From: Mesaphorura yosii
Taxonomy: Eukaryota; Arthropoda; Collembola; Poduromorpha; Tullbergiidae
DNA length: 64,000 nt
Assembly: GCA_009869945.1 (NCBI GenBank)
Contig: WIXG01000008.1
Location: forward strand, 124,001-188,000
Direction of reading: 5' to 3'
The position numbers and the translations under genes are program-made. Positions within the stretch are counted from its first letter, which is position 1, and every line of letters starts with the position of its first letter. Positions 1 to 12,780 of this stretch are shown here, piece after piece. The notes beneath the pieces are model-generated. The model made no database searches and was not told the origin of the DNA. It saw only the letters and a list, made by a program, of their open reading frames with translations.

Positions 1-3000
1 AAGCCACATCAGAGACCCTGCAGTGTCCAAGGTGCTCTGCCTCAGTCCCCGCCACACCTGGAGTTTGTTCGAATTGTGGTGAAAACGTGTTTCAGTGCCA
101 TAAATGTCGTGCGATTAATTACGACGAAAGAGATCCGTTTCTGTGTCACTCTTGTGGATTTTGTAAATATGCGAAAATGGACATTACTCTTCTCGCAAAG
201 TCAATTGTTGCTGTAGACCCAGTCGGTAAGTGGTCTCTTGATTTTCCGATTTGATGTCAATTCCCGTCGTCCAAAATTGATTGTTCCTGTTGTAGAAAAT
301 GAAGAAGACCATAAAAAGGCTGAGACAGCAATCAGCACGTTGTTAGAAAAGGCAGATACCACGTACAAGCAACAGCAGCAGATAAAGGCCAATTTAGAGG
401 TAAATTGAATAGAATATTAAACTTTCTTCAGCATGTCAGACTTATTGTACGTTTGTTACAGTCGATGTTGCAGTTAATCAAGGAGAGAAAGTCCATGTCG
501 GGTTTAACTTCAACACCGAGCTTTCCCGCTCTGGTACCAGTAAGCACTTCCGGTGCAAGCAACAACAATAATGCCGCTCAAGCACCACAACCGGCGACTC
601 CTGCACCCCCTTCAGCGGCACAACACCATAATCATTCGTATGCTGCTGTTGCCGCTGGTAAGTGAACAAAAAAATAAAAATCAATGCGTGCAGTTCAGCA
701 AGGCTCACCTCTGCATTTTTCAGCCGCCAATGCTCTCAATAACAACTTAGTCGCTCTTAACATCGCTGGAGGTCTGAGTGGTGCAAACTTGCCTGGAACG
801 CTGGGAATTATTGGATCAAGCGGCGCTCATCAACTGCTTCAAAGCGCCAGTCAATCCAACCAGAGTGCAAATGTCACACCTACCAATCTTGTCCTCAAAA
901 ATGTTCAGAGCTTAGCATATTGCTACGCTATTGACTGTAAAAATTCTTACGAAGAACTCAATAGACTGATGAGGGTAAGCTTTTTGGCTAGTTAAGTCTT
1001 ACAGTTGAAATAAACGTTGCACATTATCTTATTGTATTGGATAATAGAAAGTCGCGGCGTTCCGAAAGGAAATGCTGAAATTGGACCCGACCAATTATGC
1101 CTTGGATACGATGGACAATGTGACTTCACGTACGCAAAAACTTTGAATAAGCAATTTGCAATATGTTAGGCAGGATATCTAATGAAAATGTCACGAATTA
1201 AAGGTAAATGCTATGGCTGCATGGCGTCCGGCATTACTCTTTCTCTGAAGTTGCTTCAGTCCTTAATAACTGCCTCAAGTCCTCGAGATCCGTTTGAGTC
1301 TTCATTTTTACACTTCCTACTACGTTTAAGTCAATCAGCTGGATCAACCATTCTGAAGGAGCAACTAAAAAATGCCCTCTGTTTCTTCGTGAAGGACGAC
1401 TTTGCAGCGACATCGCAACTCACCGACTTGATTACTTCAAGGTATGTGCATTCTTTCACAGACCGGCAAAATTTGTAGGAGCTGACGATTCATTTGTAAC
1501 TACAGGGTGCTGAGTGCTCTGAGCAAGGAAACTTGGGCGGATGTAAGCTTCGAAACTGCGGAAGAAATTTCATTATTGTCCTCGCTTCTTCAAATGTACG
1601 ATTCATGTTGGGAGATAAAGCTACGAAGTCTCATGAGGATCTTCACACATGCCATTCAACGACTGAAAGACCCGTCTGTGTGTGAAAGTGGAGTTCTTCC
1701 TTGCTTGAAGATTATCCAACATTTTATCCGTACTACTCAAAATAAGGTAAAACCCCCAGCAATTTCCCCTAAACCGGCTCTGCTCTCAATGAGTCATTCG
1801 TTCGATAGGACAAATCAACTGTCAATCCGTTGGAGGGTGTCAGTGTGAATTTACAAGCTTGGTTGGACGGTGATGAACATCATTCCTTTGAGAACTGGAA
1901 AAAGCGTCTCCCAAAAATCCAGGCGGCGGCTCCTCCGAAGCCCAGCAGCTCTACCTCTGTACAAACACAACAGCCTTCGACATCAGCCAATCTTGTCAAG
2001 AAACGTCAACGCGACAACGCAAGGAAGGAAAAGAAAGACTTAAACGTACCTCCCGCACAACAAGGGTCAAAGGCAAGCCGCAGTCAGCTGAAACAGTCTT
2101 ACTATGTTAAGAAGTACGGCCGTGCCTGGCTTGACAAACTATTCAGAATGGATTCAACGACAAAATTGGAATTTACAAAAGAAATGAGCTGGATGAAGAA
2201 ATTGATATTTTGTACTGGCTCCATTCAAACAAGAACCACCACGGCTGCACTTTTGAAGGACCTCGCTCAGACTCCTGAGCGCAGAGTGAAGGTTTGTTTG
2301 TAGAGCGTTGGCTATGAAAATATTTGACCCCTGACTTTGACTGTTTTGTAAATCAGATTATGGAGCTCCTTACCAGCTTCATGGAAGACATGCCCATTAA
2401 CGGCGAGTCTTGCCGAGAATTTATGGAACTGTATCGAGACTTGGCATCACCTGGAGAATACGCCGCCTTCTTGAACTTCAAAGGAGCACTGAACATCGTT
2501 TGCAAATTATTAGACGACCAGATTGAAAAGTTGCATCATCTTGAGACGGTTACACTCCATTCTGATCTTTCTCAAGGTAAGCTATTGAAAATCGAATTCT
2601 AGCTAAATTTGACTAAACACCTGTTTGATACAATCGCAGGCGTTGCTGTTTATGAACTCTCTCGCCTGCTGTCAACTTTGGCAATCCCTTCCGTCAGAAG
2701 GACTAAGCGTGTTTCTCTGCTTTCAACTGTGCTTGGGGGTTACCTCGCTCTGAAGCGGCTGAGACTTCATCGAACCAGACCCATTGAGGAGTCACAAGCA
2801 ATTCTGTTGCAGCTGTTGGAAGAGATTACTTCAGGCACGGAAGAGGAAACGAAAGTATTTATGACTGTTTGCGTTGAGACATTGAAGAAATGTCCAAAGG
2901 AAGATCTGGCCACTCCCGTGTTTGTATTTGAGCGTTTATGTTCCATGATTGTGCACGAAGAAAGTGACGTGGCAGAATTCTGTGTAATATTGGACAAAGA

Positions 3001-6000
3001 CCCGCAGCAAGAAGATTTTTTGCAAGGGCGAATGCTTGGAAATCCATACAGCAGCACTGAGAACGGACTTGGCCCCTTGATGCGAGATGTGAAAAACAAA
3101 ATCTGCACCGACTGTGAACTTGTGGCTCTTTTGGAAGACGATAATGGAATGGAACTCCTGGTAAACAATAAAATCATCTCATTGGACTTGCCGGTCAAAG
3201 AGGTAAAAACACATTGAAGCGTACACGAAGGAATCTCAACTATTAATTTGAAATGATTTCCTGAACAGGTTTACAAGAGATTGTGGGTGCCAACAAACGG
3301 ACAGGGTGAGCCAATGAGAGTCGTCTACCGAATGAGAGGGCTTCTCGGTGATGCTACGGAGGAGTTTGTCGAAACCTTTGCAACACCATCGGACGGTCCA
3401 GAAGATAACGAAACAACGTACAAACTTGCTAACGTTTTGGTGCAATGTGGTGGCTTACAAGTAGTGCTGAACTCCCTGCAAAACCTTCTGCAACAACCAT
3501 TTGTTACATCGAAAGGGAAGCCCTTCATCGCGGTCATTCTCAAGCTCGTTACTTACTGCGTGAAGATAAAACTTGGAAGGAAGGCCCTCATTGACCCGTC
3601 ATTGAATGCTGTTCAGACGTTGCTACCCGTTTTGAAATTGTGCCTTGAACATGACCTGACCACCGTGCAAGGATCTTCTGGAGTTGTTCATTTGACTGAT
3701 CAAGTACTCGAGGTAATTCATTGTCACATACATTTCATTCCTGAACTTTTGCTAAGAATTCTCCTTGCACAGATCCTGGATTTCATTTTATCCGATGCAT
3801 GTCTATTGAATGAGGAAGAATTCAGCGTTTTTGCGAAATCAAGAGGTTCCATCGACGATATCAAGAATCTGCTGAACTTGACAGATAAAATAAAATCAAG
3901 ATCGGGGACTCTAACTGTCTACTTGAAAGTACTAGGATGTCTGACCTACCAGGACAAAGATGCCATGAGCTTAATTTTGGACTCGTATAAGGACTGTTGT
4001 GAGTTCTTCCGATATGATGAAGATCCGAACGCGGAGTTTTCATTCAAGGTAAATTAGCACTACTCGTACACACGCGCCTATTCTCGAAAATGAAGCTCAA
4101 ACTTACGATCAACTTTGCAGTTAGAGCAGTTTTGCAACTTGGTCACAAATATTCAAACGGGTCCGTATGGAGCAACGTTTAAAGACTTGGCTATGGAGAG
4201 AAGCACACTTGAGAAATGTTTACACTACTTGCGCACACGTGCTCCAAACTTTAAGCCACCGCTGGGGCGTCCTGACTCTGATGAATGGAAAGAAATGGCC
4301 TCCAAACCGGCGCTGAAATATGTGCTCCGCCTCTTGGCGGGATTTGCCTCGAATCATGTGCCAATTCAGGAAGCGATGAGCGAGTATGTTTGTGTCATTC
4401 ACCAACTGGAACAAGTTTCTTCTGATGAACACGTTGGTTCGCTAGCGGAGAACGCTCTCGAGGCTTTAAGATCCCACGAAAAGGTAAAATAGTTTCATTG
4501 TTGCATATTCAGGCTATTGCTAACTTCGCTAAACGCGTGTTCTAAAAACCGATCATGTTAATTTTAGATCTGGAAAGAGGTTGAAGCTGCCAGGCGGTCC
4601 ACCCGTGAAGAGAAGAAGAGGATGGCAATGGCAATGCGTGAAAGACAGCTGAATACGATGGGCATGAAAACGAACGAAAGAGGTCAAGTCACAACCGCGA
4701 TCTCAACCATGCTTGACCAGATGGAGGATTTGGCTGAGGAGACTGGACTAGTTTGCGTCATCTGCCGCGAAGGCTACAAATACCAGCCAACAAAAGTCCT
4801 TGGAATCTACACGTTTAGTAAAAAGTGCCTTGTGGAGGATGCTGACACAAAAGCGAGGAAAACCTTTGGCTATTGCACGGTGTCTCATTTCAATGTTGTA
4901 CACATCGATTGTCATATGGCAGCTATCAGGTAAAGTATTAGTGGCACGCAGCGACGAAGCGTATTTCAATGATTAACAGGGCACATTGAAAATGACAATG
5001 AATTTGCCTTCCAATTCAATAGACTCGCCAGATCCAGAGATGAATGGGAGTCAGCTTCTCTACAAAATGGAAACACAAGATGCAATGGATTGATTCCATT
5101 GTGGGGACCACAAGTACCAGAGTCGGCGTTCGCTGCTTGTTTGGCTCGTCATAATGCTTATCTTCAAGGTAAGACGGGTGACCATTGCGAAAACATCTCA
5201 TACCCTCGTCATTCTCCCTTCATCGTTTTTTTTAACTTTTGTAGAAGCCACAGCAAATCGTGATGTTGGATTCTCATCAGGTATAGTGCACATAACTCAC
5301 TCAGACGGTTAGATCATAAATCCTTAGCGCATACACTAATACACCTTTTGTCTTTGTCCTTTGCAGGGGTTCACGATATAAAGCTTCTACTTTTACGATT
5401 CGCCGAAGAAAAGTCATTTCACGAAGACACTGGCGGTGGTGGACCTGAATCTAATCTGCATTTAATTCCCTACTTAATTCACACTGCACTTTATGTTCTG
5501 AACACAACGCGAGTGTCAGTCAAAGAGAGCAATTTTGTTGATAAATTCCTTGCTCAACCGCCATCAGAATGGAAAAGTGAATTGTCAACAATCGAAGGCG
5601 TCTACTACCTCCTAGTCGTCGCTCTTATGGTTCATCCACCATCAAAGTATGTTTCGCATTCTATTACTAATTCGAGCTTGCGTATTAGCATTACTAATTG
5701 CTACTTCATTTATTTTAGGTTTATGGACAACCGTATTATTTGGTTAAAACGAGTTATGGGGAGTCGGGGTTTCAGAACGAATCGTTTTGGATCCGCAGAA
5801 TTCTCAAATTATCGACCAGGACTGATATTTATGGGACTGATTTATGGATTGTACACAATCGTCTTTAAGGTTCGTAGCCGTTTGTTCACTGCAATCGTGT
5901 TCTTTCAAACGAATGCTTCACAATGTTAATCCCTCCACAGGACGTTTCTGATACCGGAGATTGGTCGAATTTACTAGCTGATTACATACGACGTAATGAT

Positions 6001-6238
6001 GAAGCGCTGATTAAGACCACCTCGGCACTTCTTGCACTCTACCAACAAAAGCTTCTGGCGGCAACAAGCATCGAAGACTTTGTGAACATTTTAGGTATGC
6101 TGATCTCGCGTTTAATGCTAAAGATTACTTGCAATTGGAAATTGATCATTATTACGATCTTCTACAGGGCTGATGGATCACCAAGACCTCAAAAATGTTG
6201 CAATCTTCACTACCGAATTGTGGAACCAATTGGGCTGA
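1..6238 (+). CDS. UBR4: UBR4 (poe/pushover/p600) E3 ubiquitin-protein ligase, C-terminal part
   Basis: UBR4 is a very large N-recognin-type E3 ligase that also binds calmodulin. Only the 3' part is here; the gene runs off the left edge. I can trace about 20 coding exons: 1-225, 296-399, 462-657, 724-974, 1048-1129, 1174-1441, 1506-1746, 1809-2291, 2357-2576, 2640-3202, 3269-3712, 3773-4048, 4121-4483, 4568-4929, 5033-5168, 5245-5280, 5367-5646, 5719-5869, 5941-6094 and 6168-6238, with compatible phases. The first exon holds the Cys-rich segment reading [13 protein letters not shown] then [15 protein letters not shown]. Near 2990-3350 are the very conserved stretches [25 protein letters not shown] and [15 protein letters not shown]. 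Near 4755 is [20 protein letters not shown], the hemi-RING cysteines that carry catalysis. A Q/A/P-rich, poorly conserved stretch at 460-660 sits where other UBR4s vary too. AATAAA follows at 6260. Identification is firm; individual splice sites are read by eye. Confidence 0.96.
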
Positions 6239-7328
6239 ACTGAACTGTCACTGGGTTAAAATAAAATTCGAGATACAATAACAACTTCACACAAGTACTG
6301 TAAACCTTCTTCAAACGTTAATAATAAATTGCTTAGCCGTTTGTACCCATATTTTAAAATTTAAGCTTCTAATCATAAGATAAGTTTAAAATTTGTACGA
6401 CCAGATGTAAATTAATTCTACAAGTTTTAATAATCATGGCTTCCTTAAATTAATCAGTATGTGGTGATGAAGTAAATTAAGGAAGCACACTAAAGCCGTG
6501 ATGCGAATTACGTTAACGCGTATATATAAGTAACTCATGAACGTGTCTGATGCATAATAATAATAATTTATGAGTTAGCGCTACTGATCAAAATTAAATT
6601 ATCGGAATGAATAAAATGGTAAACTCGACGAATGTGGCAAGTTAGTGGATGGTGACGTAAATCATGATTTTTATTTGAATTTCAATTTCATTAGTATAAC
6701 CTGATTCATTCTTGCGGGAATTCAGAAGGCAACTAAACCTCCCCCAAATCATTCATATGCAATGCACTAATATTTTACATATTAAAAATACAAATAAAAA
6801 TCTCACAATTCATTTCCTTGAAAGAATTGAACTAAAATATTAACTTCGTCTGGTTCTGGCTGTGCTATTTTCGACGGTATGTGCAGCCAGCAATCAGATT
6901 CAATTCAAGCTATTGCGATTGCATTGAGAAAGTACAGAATAAATAATTTTGTCTCAAAATAAAGCAATAAATTCAATAGTATAAACTGGAAAGGCAAAGG
7001 CAGGCGATAGGCGAGAATATTCTCAGGCATAATATTGCGTAATTTTGATCTGGCGTTAAAACTAATTATGTTCTTCATCTGGTAGCAAGCATTCATTCAT
7101 TAACGTTCATAAAAACAGCACAAGCCGCTCGCAGTCGACCGGACCGCAGCTCGTTATTTGCGTTTGCTAAAAAAAACTTCAACTTTAATGTTAATTTTGA
7201 AAAATATTGGGCGCTTCTTCCGGCAATTGTGGTTTGCATATTATCGTCGAGTCGATTCGACTAAAAAGGTCTAACTTTTCTAAAATTTATGTTAGCTAAC
7301 TACTCCCACGAAGTTAAACTATGCCCTA
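6239..7328. other. Convergent intergenic spacer / 3' UTRs of UBR4 and Mo25
   Basis: This AT-rich spacer separates the stop codons of UBR4 (+) and Mo25 (-). A poly(A) signal AATAAA at 6260-6265 probably ends UBR4. No open frame here looks coding. I see no repeat with clear terminal structure and no RNA gene. Confidence 0.6.
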
Positions 7329-8746
7329 CTATTTATCTTCTTCCCTCTGATCGGGGCTTGGCTTCAGTTCTTTGATTTGCTTGATAAGATATGCCTTCTC
7401 ATCATTGAATTGCTCATCCTCAGAACGGTCTTCATGGAATTTTGTAAGAAATTCAACTAACTTGTCCTGGTTTCGTAACAATATATCCAGAATGGGCTTA
7501 GGCTTGTTTGGGTTCGCCACAAACACCTGTGACACAAGAAAAATGTTAACTTGTCCACTCCAACTGGAGCGTACGTCAAGACTGGGTACCTTAAAGACAT
7601 GGAAGGCTTCAAACTGGATATTTCTGCTTTTCTCTTTCAGCATATTCATCATTAGCTTTAAATTATCGGGGTTGGAAATGTAACGAGTCATCACCTACAG
7701 CGCATAAAATAGAATTAGTCACATTGCCGTGGACAGAAGGTGTCGGGAAACTTGTCAGATGACTTACCGTAAAATTATGACGATCTAGTAACAGCTCACC
7801 CAACAGTTTTAGACTCTGTCTTCTCGTCACGTAGTTTTCAGAATTAAGGAGTTGCTGATAGTGGTTGAATACTTGATCATAATTGGCTTCCAAAAACTCA
7901 GCACTCAGTAACTTGTGCCTGGTCAGTAGCTCCTGAAATGTTAACAAGAATTACGAATCAATAAGAAAGGCTTAAAAATTAGACTTATTGTGCAGATTCG
8001 TGGACTCTGACCTTGAAGGTTGAGAAGGCATCTGAAGCGATATCAAAAGTTGATACTTCCACGTATTCAAAGAATTTATAGAACTGCTCAGAATTCAGGA
8101 CAATTTTTGCAAGGGCTTCGTATCGTGCGCATTCCCTCAACATCGTGCCGCAATTAAGAGCAATTTCTTGATGTTCGTACCTGTCAACATGGAGCGTAAT
8201 ACATAATTGTTTAAATCTTTGAAACTGCTAAACGGGTCCAGTCCGAAGTAGTAATCGCAGTGCTACTCACCCAGCAATTAGCGTGAACAGGATTTCGGGC
8301 TTCGTGCAAATATACTCCACAGTTGGCGAGCGAGCCCCGATGTGCCGGCGCAAAATGTTATTGAATATTTGGGCTACATCTTTCTTGCCCTGCAAACGTA
8401 ATTATGATCGTCAGTTAGAACCTAGGCCAATGACACTCTCGAAAGAAGGCGACTCATGACCCATGAAAGAGCTCACCTCAAATTCAATTTTGGAGAGGTT
8501 GTTGATTAACAGAAATAACAGGTTAGAATTGTACAGCTCTTGCGAAAGTTGTGCTACCAAAATCTCAGTTTGCTGTTCCGTATCAGCCGAGCCGAACAAC
8601 AAGCCTTTCACATTCGCCAATTGCTTGGACACTTCTTCTTGTGCCTTCTCCGTTTTCTTGTCGCCCCTTTCTAGGGAAGTTACGGCTTCTTTCAGGGCCT
8701 TCACAACTTCGGCTGGATTCTTCTGCGACTTTCCAAATAAAGGCAT
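7329..8746 (-). CDS. CAB39: Mo25 / CAB39, scaffold of the LKB1-STRAD kinase complex
   Basis: Mo25 is an armadillo-like helical scaffold that stabilises STRAD and so activates LKB1; it also activates other STE20 kinases. Six coding exons are visible on the minus strand: 8746-8477, 8389-8271, 8180-8012, 7932-7768, 7694-7590 and 7526-7329. The protein starts [15 protein letters not shown], the usual Mo25 beginning, and continues with [55 protein letters not shown] and [16 protein letters not shown], all hallmark blocks, ending in an acidic/basic tail. The length of about 335 residues matches the family. The start is the Met at 8746; a 3' splice site at about 8764 just upstream shows that at least one noncoding 5' exon precedes it. 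The gene converges on UBR4. Confidence 0.96.
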
Positions 8747-8764
8747 GTTGATGTTTTTCAACCT

Positions 8765-11700
8765 GCATAAGGAAATGTGAATTACTCGTGATTCTCTAAA
8801 AATAAGTTCAGATTAACTGCACCCCAATTCTACAGCTTTACGAAGTACTACCCCAATCAAGCTAAAACTTTTAACAAATTACAAACTAGACGCACACCAA
8901 CTTTATCAGGAGCTTTTAGTGCAATTAATCCATTGTCTATCAAGTCAAGAAAGGTATTAACATTTTGCACTAGTATTTTGCCAAGCGTGCAGTGAGCAAT
9001 GGAGAAATGAGTTGCCGTGGCCAACACCACACCTTCACGGAGTCAGTGCTTCTTCGCGTTGGGTGTGGAAGGGTAGTCCTCAAATGTTCTTTACAGGTAG
9101 ATGTAAATTTTAATTAGCAAGTGTTCCATATTTTCACGTCGGCAAGTTTAACTGCACTGCTGGTCGGCATGTAAATTTCGCTTTTAAAGCGCTGCGGTGT
9201 TCCAGTCGGAGATGATTTCCACACTCGTTCAGTGCTGACTCTGAAAATTAATGTAAAACACGCTTAATTAGTAAACTGGATGATAACACATTGCAAAATG
9301 GGTTCCAAACACTACTCGCATTGTGCGCGCTAACAAGTTTATTAATTCTACAGCGATTCCACTAATCAAAGCACGCATGAACTCAAGAACACAAAACATC
9401 ATGGCATGCGTGGGTTTGACGGTTGACGTTGACGGTTGGCCGTCTCTTCTCTTGCAAATACGATAAGCCCATTCATGCCTCAGCCTCCGACAAGATAGCT
9501 GACATCGGAATGCAAATTATCAAATTATTCACCTAAGAATTACTCACGCGGAAGGACAGTGCTAAATTAAATCCCCGAGTCAAAATATCCAAATATTGCT
9601 TGTAGTCATGTCCATTCACTTTGTATTCTCATCAAGACCAACTTAACTGGAACAGTCACCTACCTAGCACGCATTCATGGAGCAATTTTATCGCACAACA
9701 CGGACGTCATCGCCATTAGCAGGTAGCACTAATTAGGCTATCCGCATGCAAGCATAAAATGCCTCGACCTGTTCCAAACTTTAAGATTTTTACATAACTA
9801 AAGAATAATTACGATTCAAATTCAAAAGGACAACAAAGTCTTAAGTACTCCACTCGCGTGCTTGCAGTGGTGCACGGCACGGCTAAGAAAGATGACGTCA
9901 TTCACGTCTTTTACTATTTGTATAAGTTCACTACATCATCTTCACGGTTCACAAGCTTCAAAGACGAAATTGATATCTGAATCTAGTTTGATCTGCTTTT
10001 GTTTATGTCTTGGCCCTCAGTTCCTGTCAAACGAAATCGATCACAATACAACAATGCAATGCGAGATGCCAATGCTGAGCGAATGAATACCAACGTTGAC
10101 ACCACGTCCCGGCCACTCACACTCTGCAACTTGAAGAATCGACTTTCGCGTTAAGGAAAAGTACTTGGTCTTGGTCAAACCCAAGTTCGAATCAATAACG
10201 GTATTTAAACCCTGTCCGTGCTTGATGCGGATGCCAAAATAATGCAGCACAAACTACAAACTCGATCCTGAGCATGAATCGTGATTGTGATATTGTAATC
10301 CTGTTTAGTCTTGAGCCTTACCTTGGCCGACACTGCGCAGCACTACTTTAATTAATTACTCAACACTTTTCGTTAAATAACTTACCATAAACTGCTAAAT
10401 ATGGAATTCCGTTGGAACGAACGAGAGCACAGCCAACCCAACAAGCACGGCACAGATGATGTTGAACTTGAAGTCACGAAGCTCTTTGCTTGTGGTGAGC
10501 ACTGAGCACAATGGCATGAACTGAATTCTGTACCAGCAGCCTTTCGTGCACTGACTGAAACTGAATTCCCGATGATGATACAAAACTCACTTTAGCATCT
10601 TACCAAAGCAATTCAAGCACTGAACGTGCACAGAAAATGTGAGCAACGCGAAATGAGTGCTATTATGACTATGATTCGAGTCAATCCAAGTCAATGGTGT
10701 TATTAATAATAATAATATTATTATCACGCTGTTGTTGATCTCGCTATTGCATTTCTTTGCTGTAGGTTTCAATCTCAATTTGAATCGTACGCGTTCAAGT
10801 ATCCAGATGCAGGTTCAGATTTAACTGAAACGTGATTCGCGATTTACGAATCGCGAACTGCAAAGAATTCACTTTTCGCCTGATCTCGCTGGTGTGCTTG
10901 CTTCTCTGTTCTGCTTCTTGTCACTTGTCAATCTCGAACTCGATTGTCCTCAACAAAGCAAACGACAAGGCGAACACAATGAATTGGATTTTTGTGAAGG
11001 TCGTCACGCACGCGATAATTTCGCTGGACTTTGTTGCATTGCGAGTGATGCGATTGCGATGCGAATTCTGAGTGATCCAATTACAATTACCAATTCGATA
11101 CACACACTCGTCGTTCTTCACGCTCAACAGTTAAACGAAATTTACGATTCTCACAAAGTCACAAAACACTGGCGTTATGTAACCTGTTAACTCTCAATCA
11201 GCCTCAGCCGAATTGATTTACATATTTACAGCCCGTGTTTGTTGTGTCCGCAATCGGTCGACCGACCAGCAGAATTTAAAGCGCACTTGTTCTTCACTGC
11301 ACTAGCTGCGCCGCGCTTGATGTTGATTTAATTATGACTTTAAGATTACGATGCTATTTTTGTCGTAGAATTGCCATTGGGTTTATGTGCACAGAAGTCT
11401 TAGTAAATATTTTATATGTACACATCACCGTTTACATGTCCTGATCCCGATGTGCGACGTCCGTCCGTCGTCTTCGTCTTACGTGTGTTCATGATCTGGT
11501 GCTTCGTGCACGCTTTTCTAGTGTTTTGGTTCGTGTTCAGTGCCCACGATTCATAGCTTTCATGGCCTCTAGTCCAGTATTCTAAGAAGTCGAAGTCCTG
11601 GCTCTTGAGAATTAGATGGCATAGATCGTTTACTATACAATGCTACTAGCTGCTGTTGCTGTTGTTTAGCGGTCTAATGAGTCTAGTCATAGTCGTGCAA

Positions 11701-12195
11701 CCTCTGTGCATGGTTTGTCTTGGTTTGGCTCGGCTCGGTCTCGGTGGGACAGAGATAAGTTTATGAATGGAAAAATTCTATTACGGGTAAGTTAATACAC
11801 TTTTAAGCCCACGGCGCGACTCTAGTAGCGTCAATAGTAGCCGTGGCCTGGCAGAGATTAGAGTTTATGACCACGAGATGCGACGCGACGTACGCGTCTC
11901 ACATTTCGGTATTTGCTATTCAGAGTATGTTGTTCAGTTACAACAAAACATTTGTACTCGCAATTTCGTTATAGCGTACAATGCGACTGCAAATGCGGAT
12001 GGTATCAATTATTAGATTTTGGCATGCGGACCCCACACATTATGCGACCAGAAGGCAGTTTTAATGGATGGTTTTGTGAAGTAGTTGTCTGACGACGTGG
12101 CGAAGGCTTTGGCACTGGCCTGGCACCAATTTTTGGCAGCAGCAAGAAGACTGCACAAAGAGCCCGCTCGTCGTCGCAAAATTTATTATCCCATT
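8765..12195. other. Long intergenic region upstream of Mo25
   Basis: About 3.4 kb without a supported coding gene. It should contain the noncoding first exon(s) of Mo25, because a splice acceptor lies just 5' of the Mo25 start. Candidate minus-strand donors are at about 10322 (CCAAG|gtaagg, the best), 10383 (TTATG|gtaagt) and 9547 (CGC|gtgagt). A short AT palindrome (taataataataatattattat) sits near 10703-10723, and GACGTTGACGGTTG-like short repeats near 9417-9443. Open frames around 10830-11190 have no splice or codon-pattern support. Confidence 0.45.
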
Positions 12196-12780
12196 TTACA
12201 TGTAATTTGCGACTACGACAGTGTAGTTGTAGTATTCATTTGTCCCGACCCCGATGCCCAAATAATGGACGTCCGGAGCGTACAGCGTGTTTGGTTTGAC
12301 CTCGAAGACGGTGTTTCCAGGAAATGTATTGCCTGTGTACCAGCAATTGACCGCGTCTCGCACGTCAAGCGATATCGGACGCAGCTCGCCACGATGAGCC
12401 CACAGATTCTGTTTTGCCCCACCAGATGGGCTCGGACCAAATTGGTACGCGCTGGCCAAATTCTCGGCGTGATTATGGGCAATCCGGTTCAACTGTAGGG
12501 ATCATAACACTTAATTACATAACCACAATGGTAGGGAGCATTTACAATTAGATAAAATTACTGACCTCAGAACTCAGTTCAAGCGACAAGTAGTCGTTCC
12601 GATCCCTGTAGCCATTGTGCATCTGAAGCCCGATTTCTCGAAATCCACCTTCTGTTAATGGTTTCGTTCAGTATCCATGTTGCTCAAGTGGAGTGTAAAC
12701 GACTTACCTGCTTCTAGAAGAAGCCCGCATAAAGCGAGCAAAGTCCAGCAGCAAACGAAAGTAGAACGGATGGCTGCCAT
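12196..12780 (-). CDS. Secreted CAP/SCP (GAPR-1-like) domain protein, catalytic tetrad lost
   Basis: CAP-superfamily proteins are small, usually secreted alpha-beta-alpha proteins with lipid-binding or unknown activities. Three exons (12780-12708, 12651-12566, 12492-12196) join in phase to give 151 residues. Residues 1-24 (MAAIRSTFVCCWTLLALCGL...) form a signal peptide. The domain then shows MHNGYRD, LNRIAHNHAENLA, NLWAHRG, AVNCWY and, at the end, YLGIGVGTN...TVVVANY, which line up with the HNEYR, LNREAQ..EALA, ENLAW, VADRWY and MGVGKA...FVVARY blocks of GAPR-1. The His-Glu-Glu-His tetrad of typical CAP proteins is absent and the segment that normally carries GHFT is shortened. The stop is followed almost at once by AATAAA, so the 3' UTR is very short. 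An upstream in-frame Met exists, but the signal peptide favours the Met at 12780. Confidence 0.82.

Noticed and set aside
10830..11190. Overlapping open frames on both strands upstream of the CAP gene
   Set aside because: Frames on both strands have similar length and no splice signals, as expected by chance.
12085..12498. Plus-strand open frame of 137 codons
   Set aside because: It is the antisense of exon 3 of the CAP gene, which has a signal peptide, in-phase splice sites and family blocks on the other strand.
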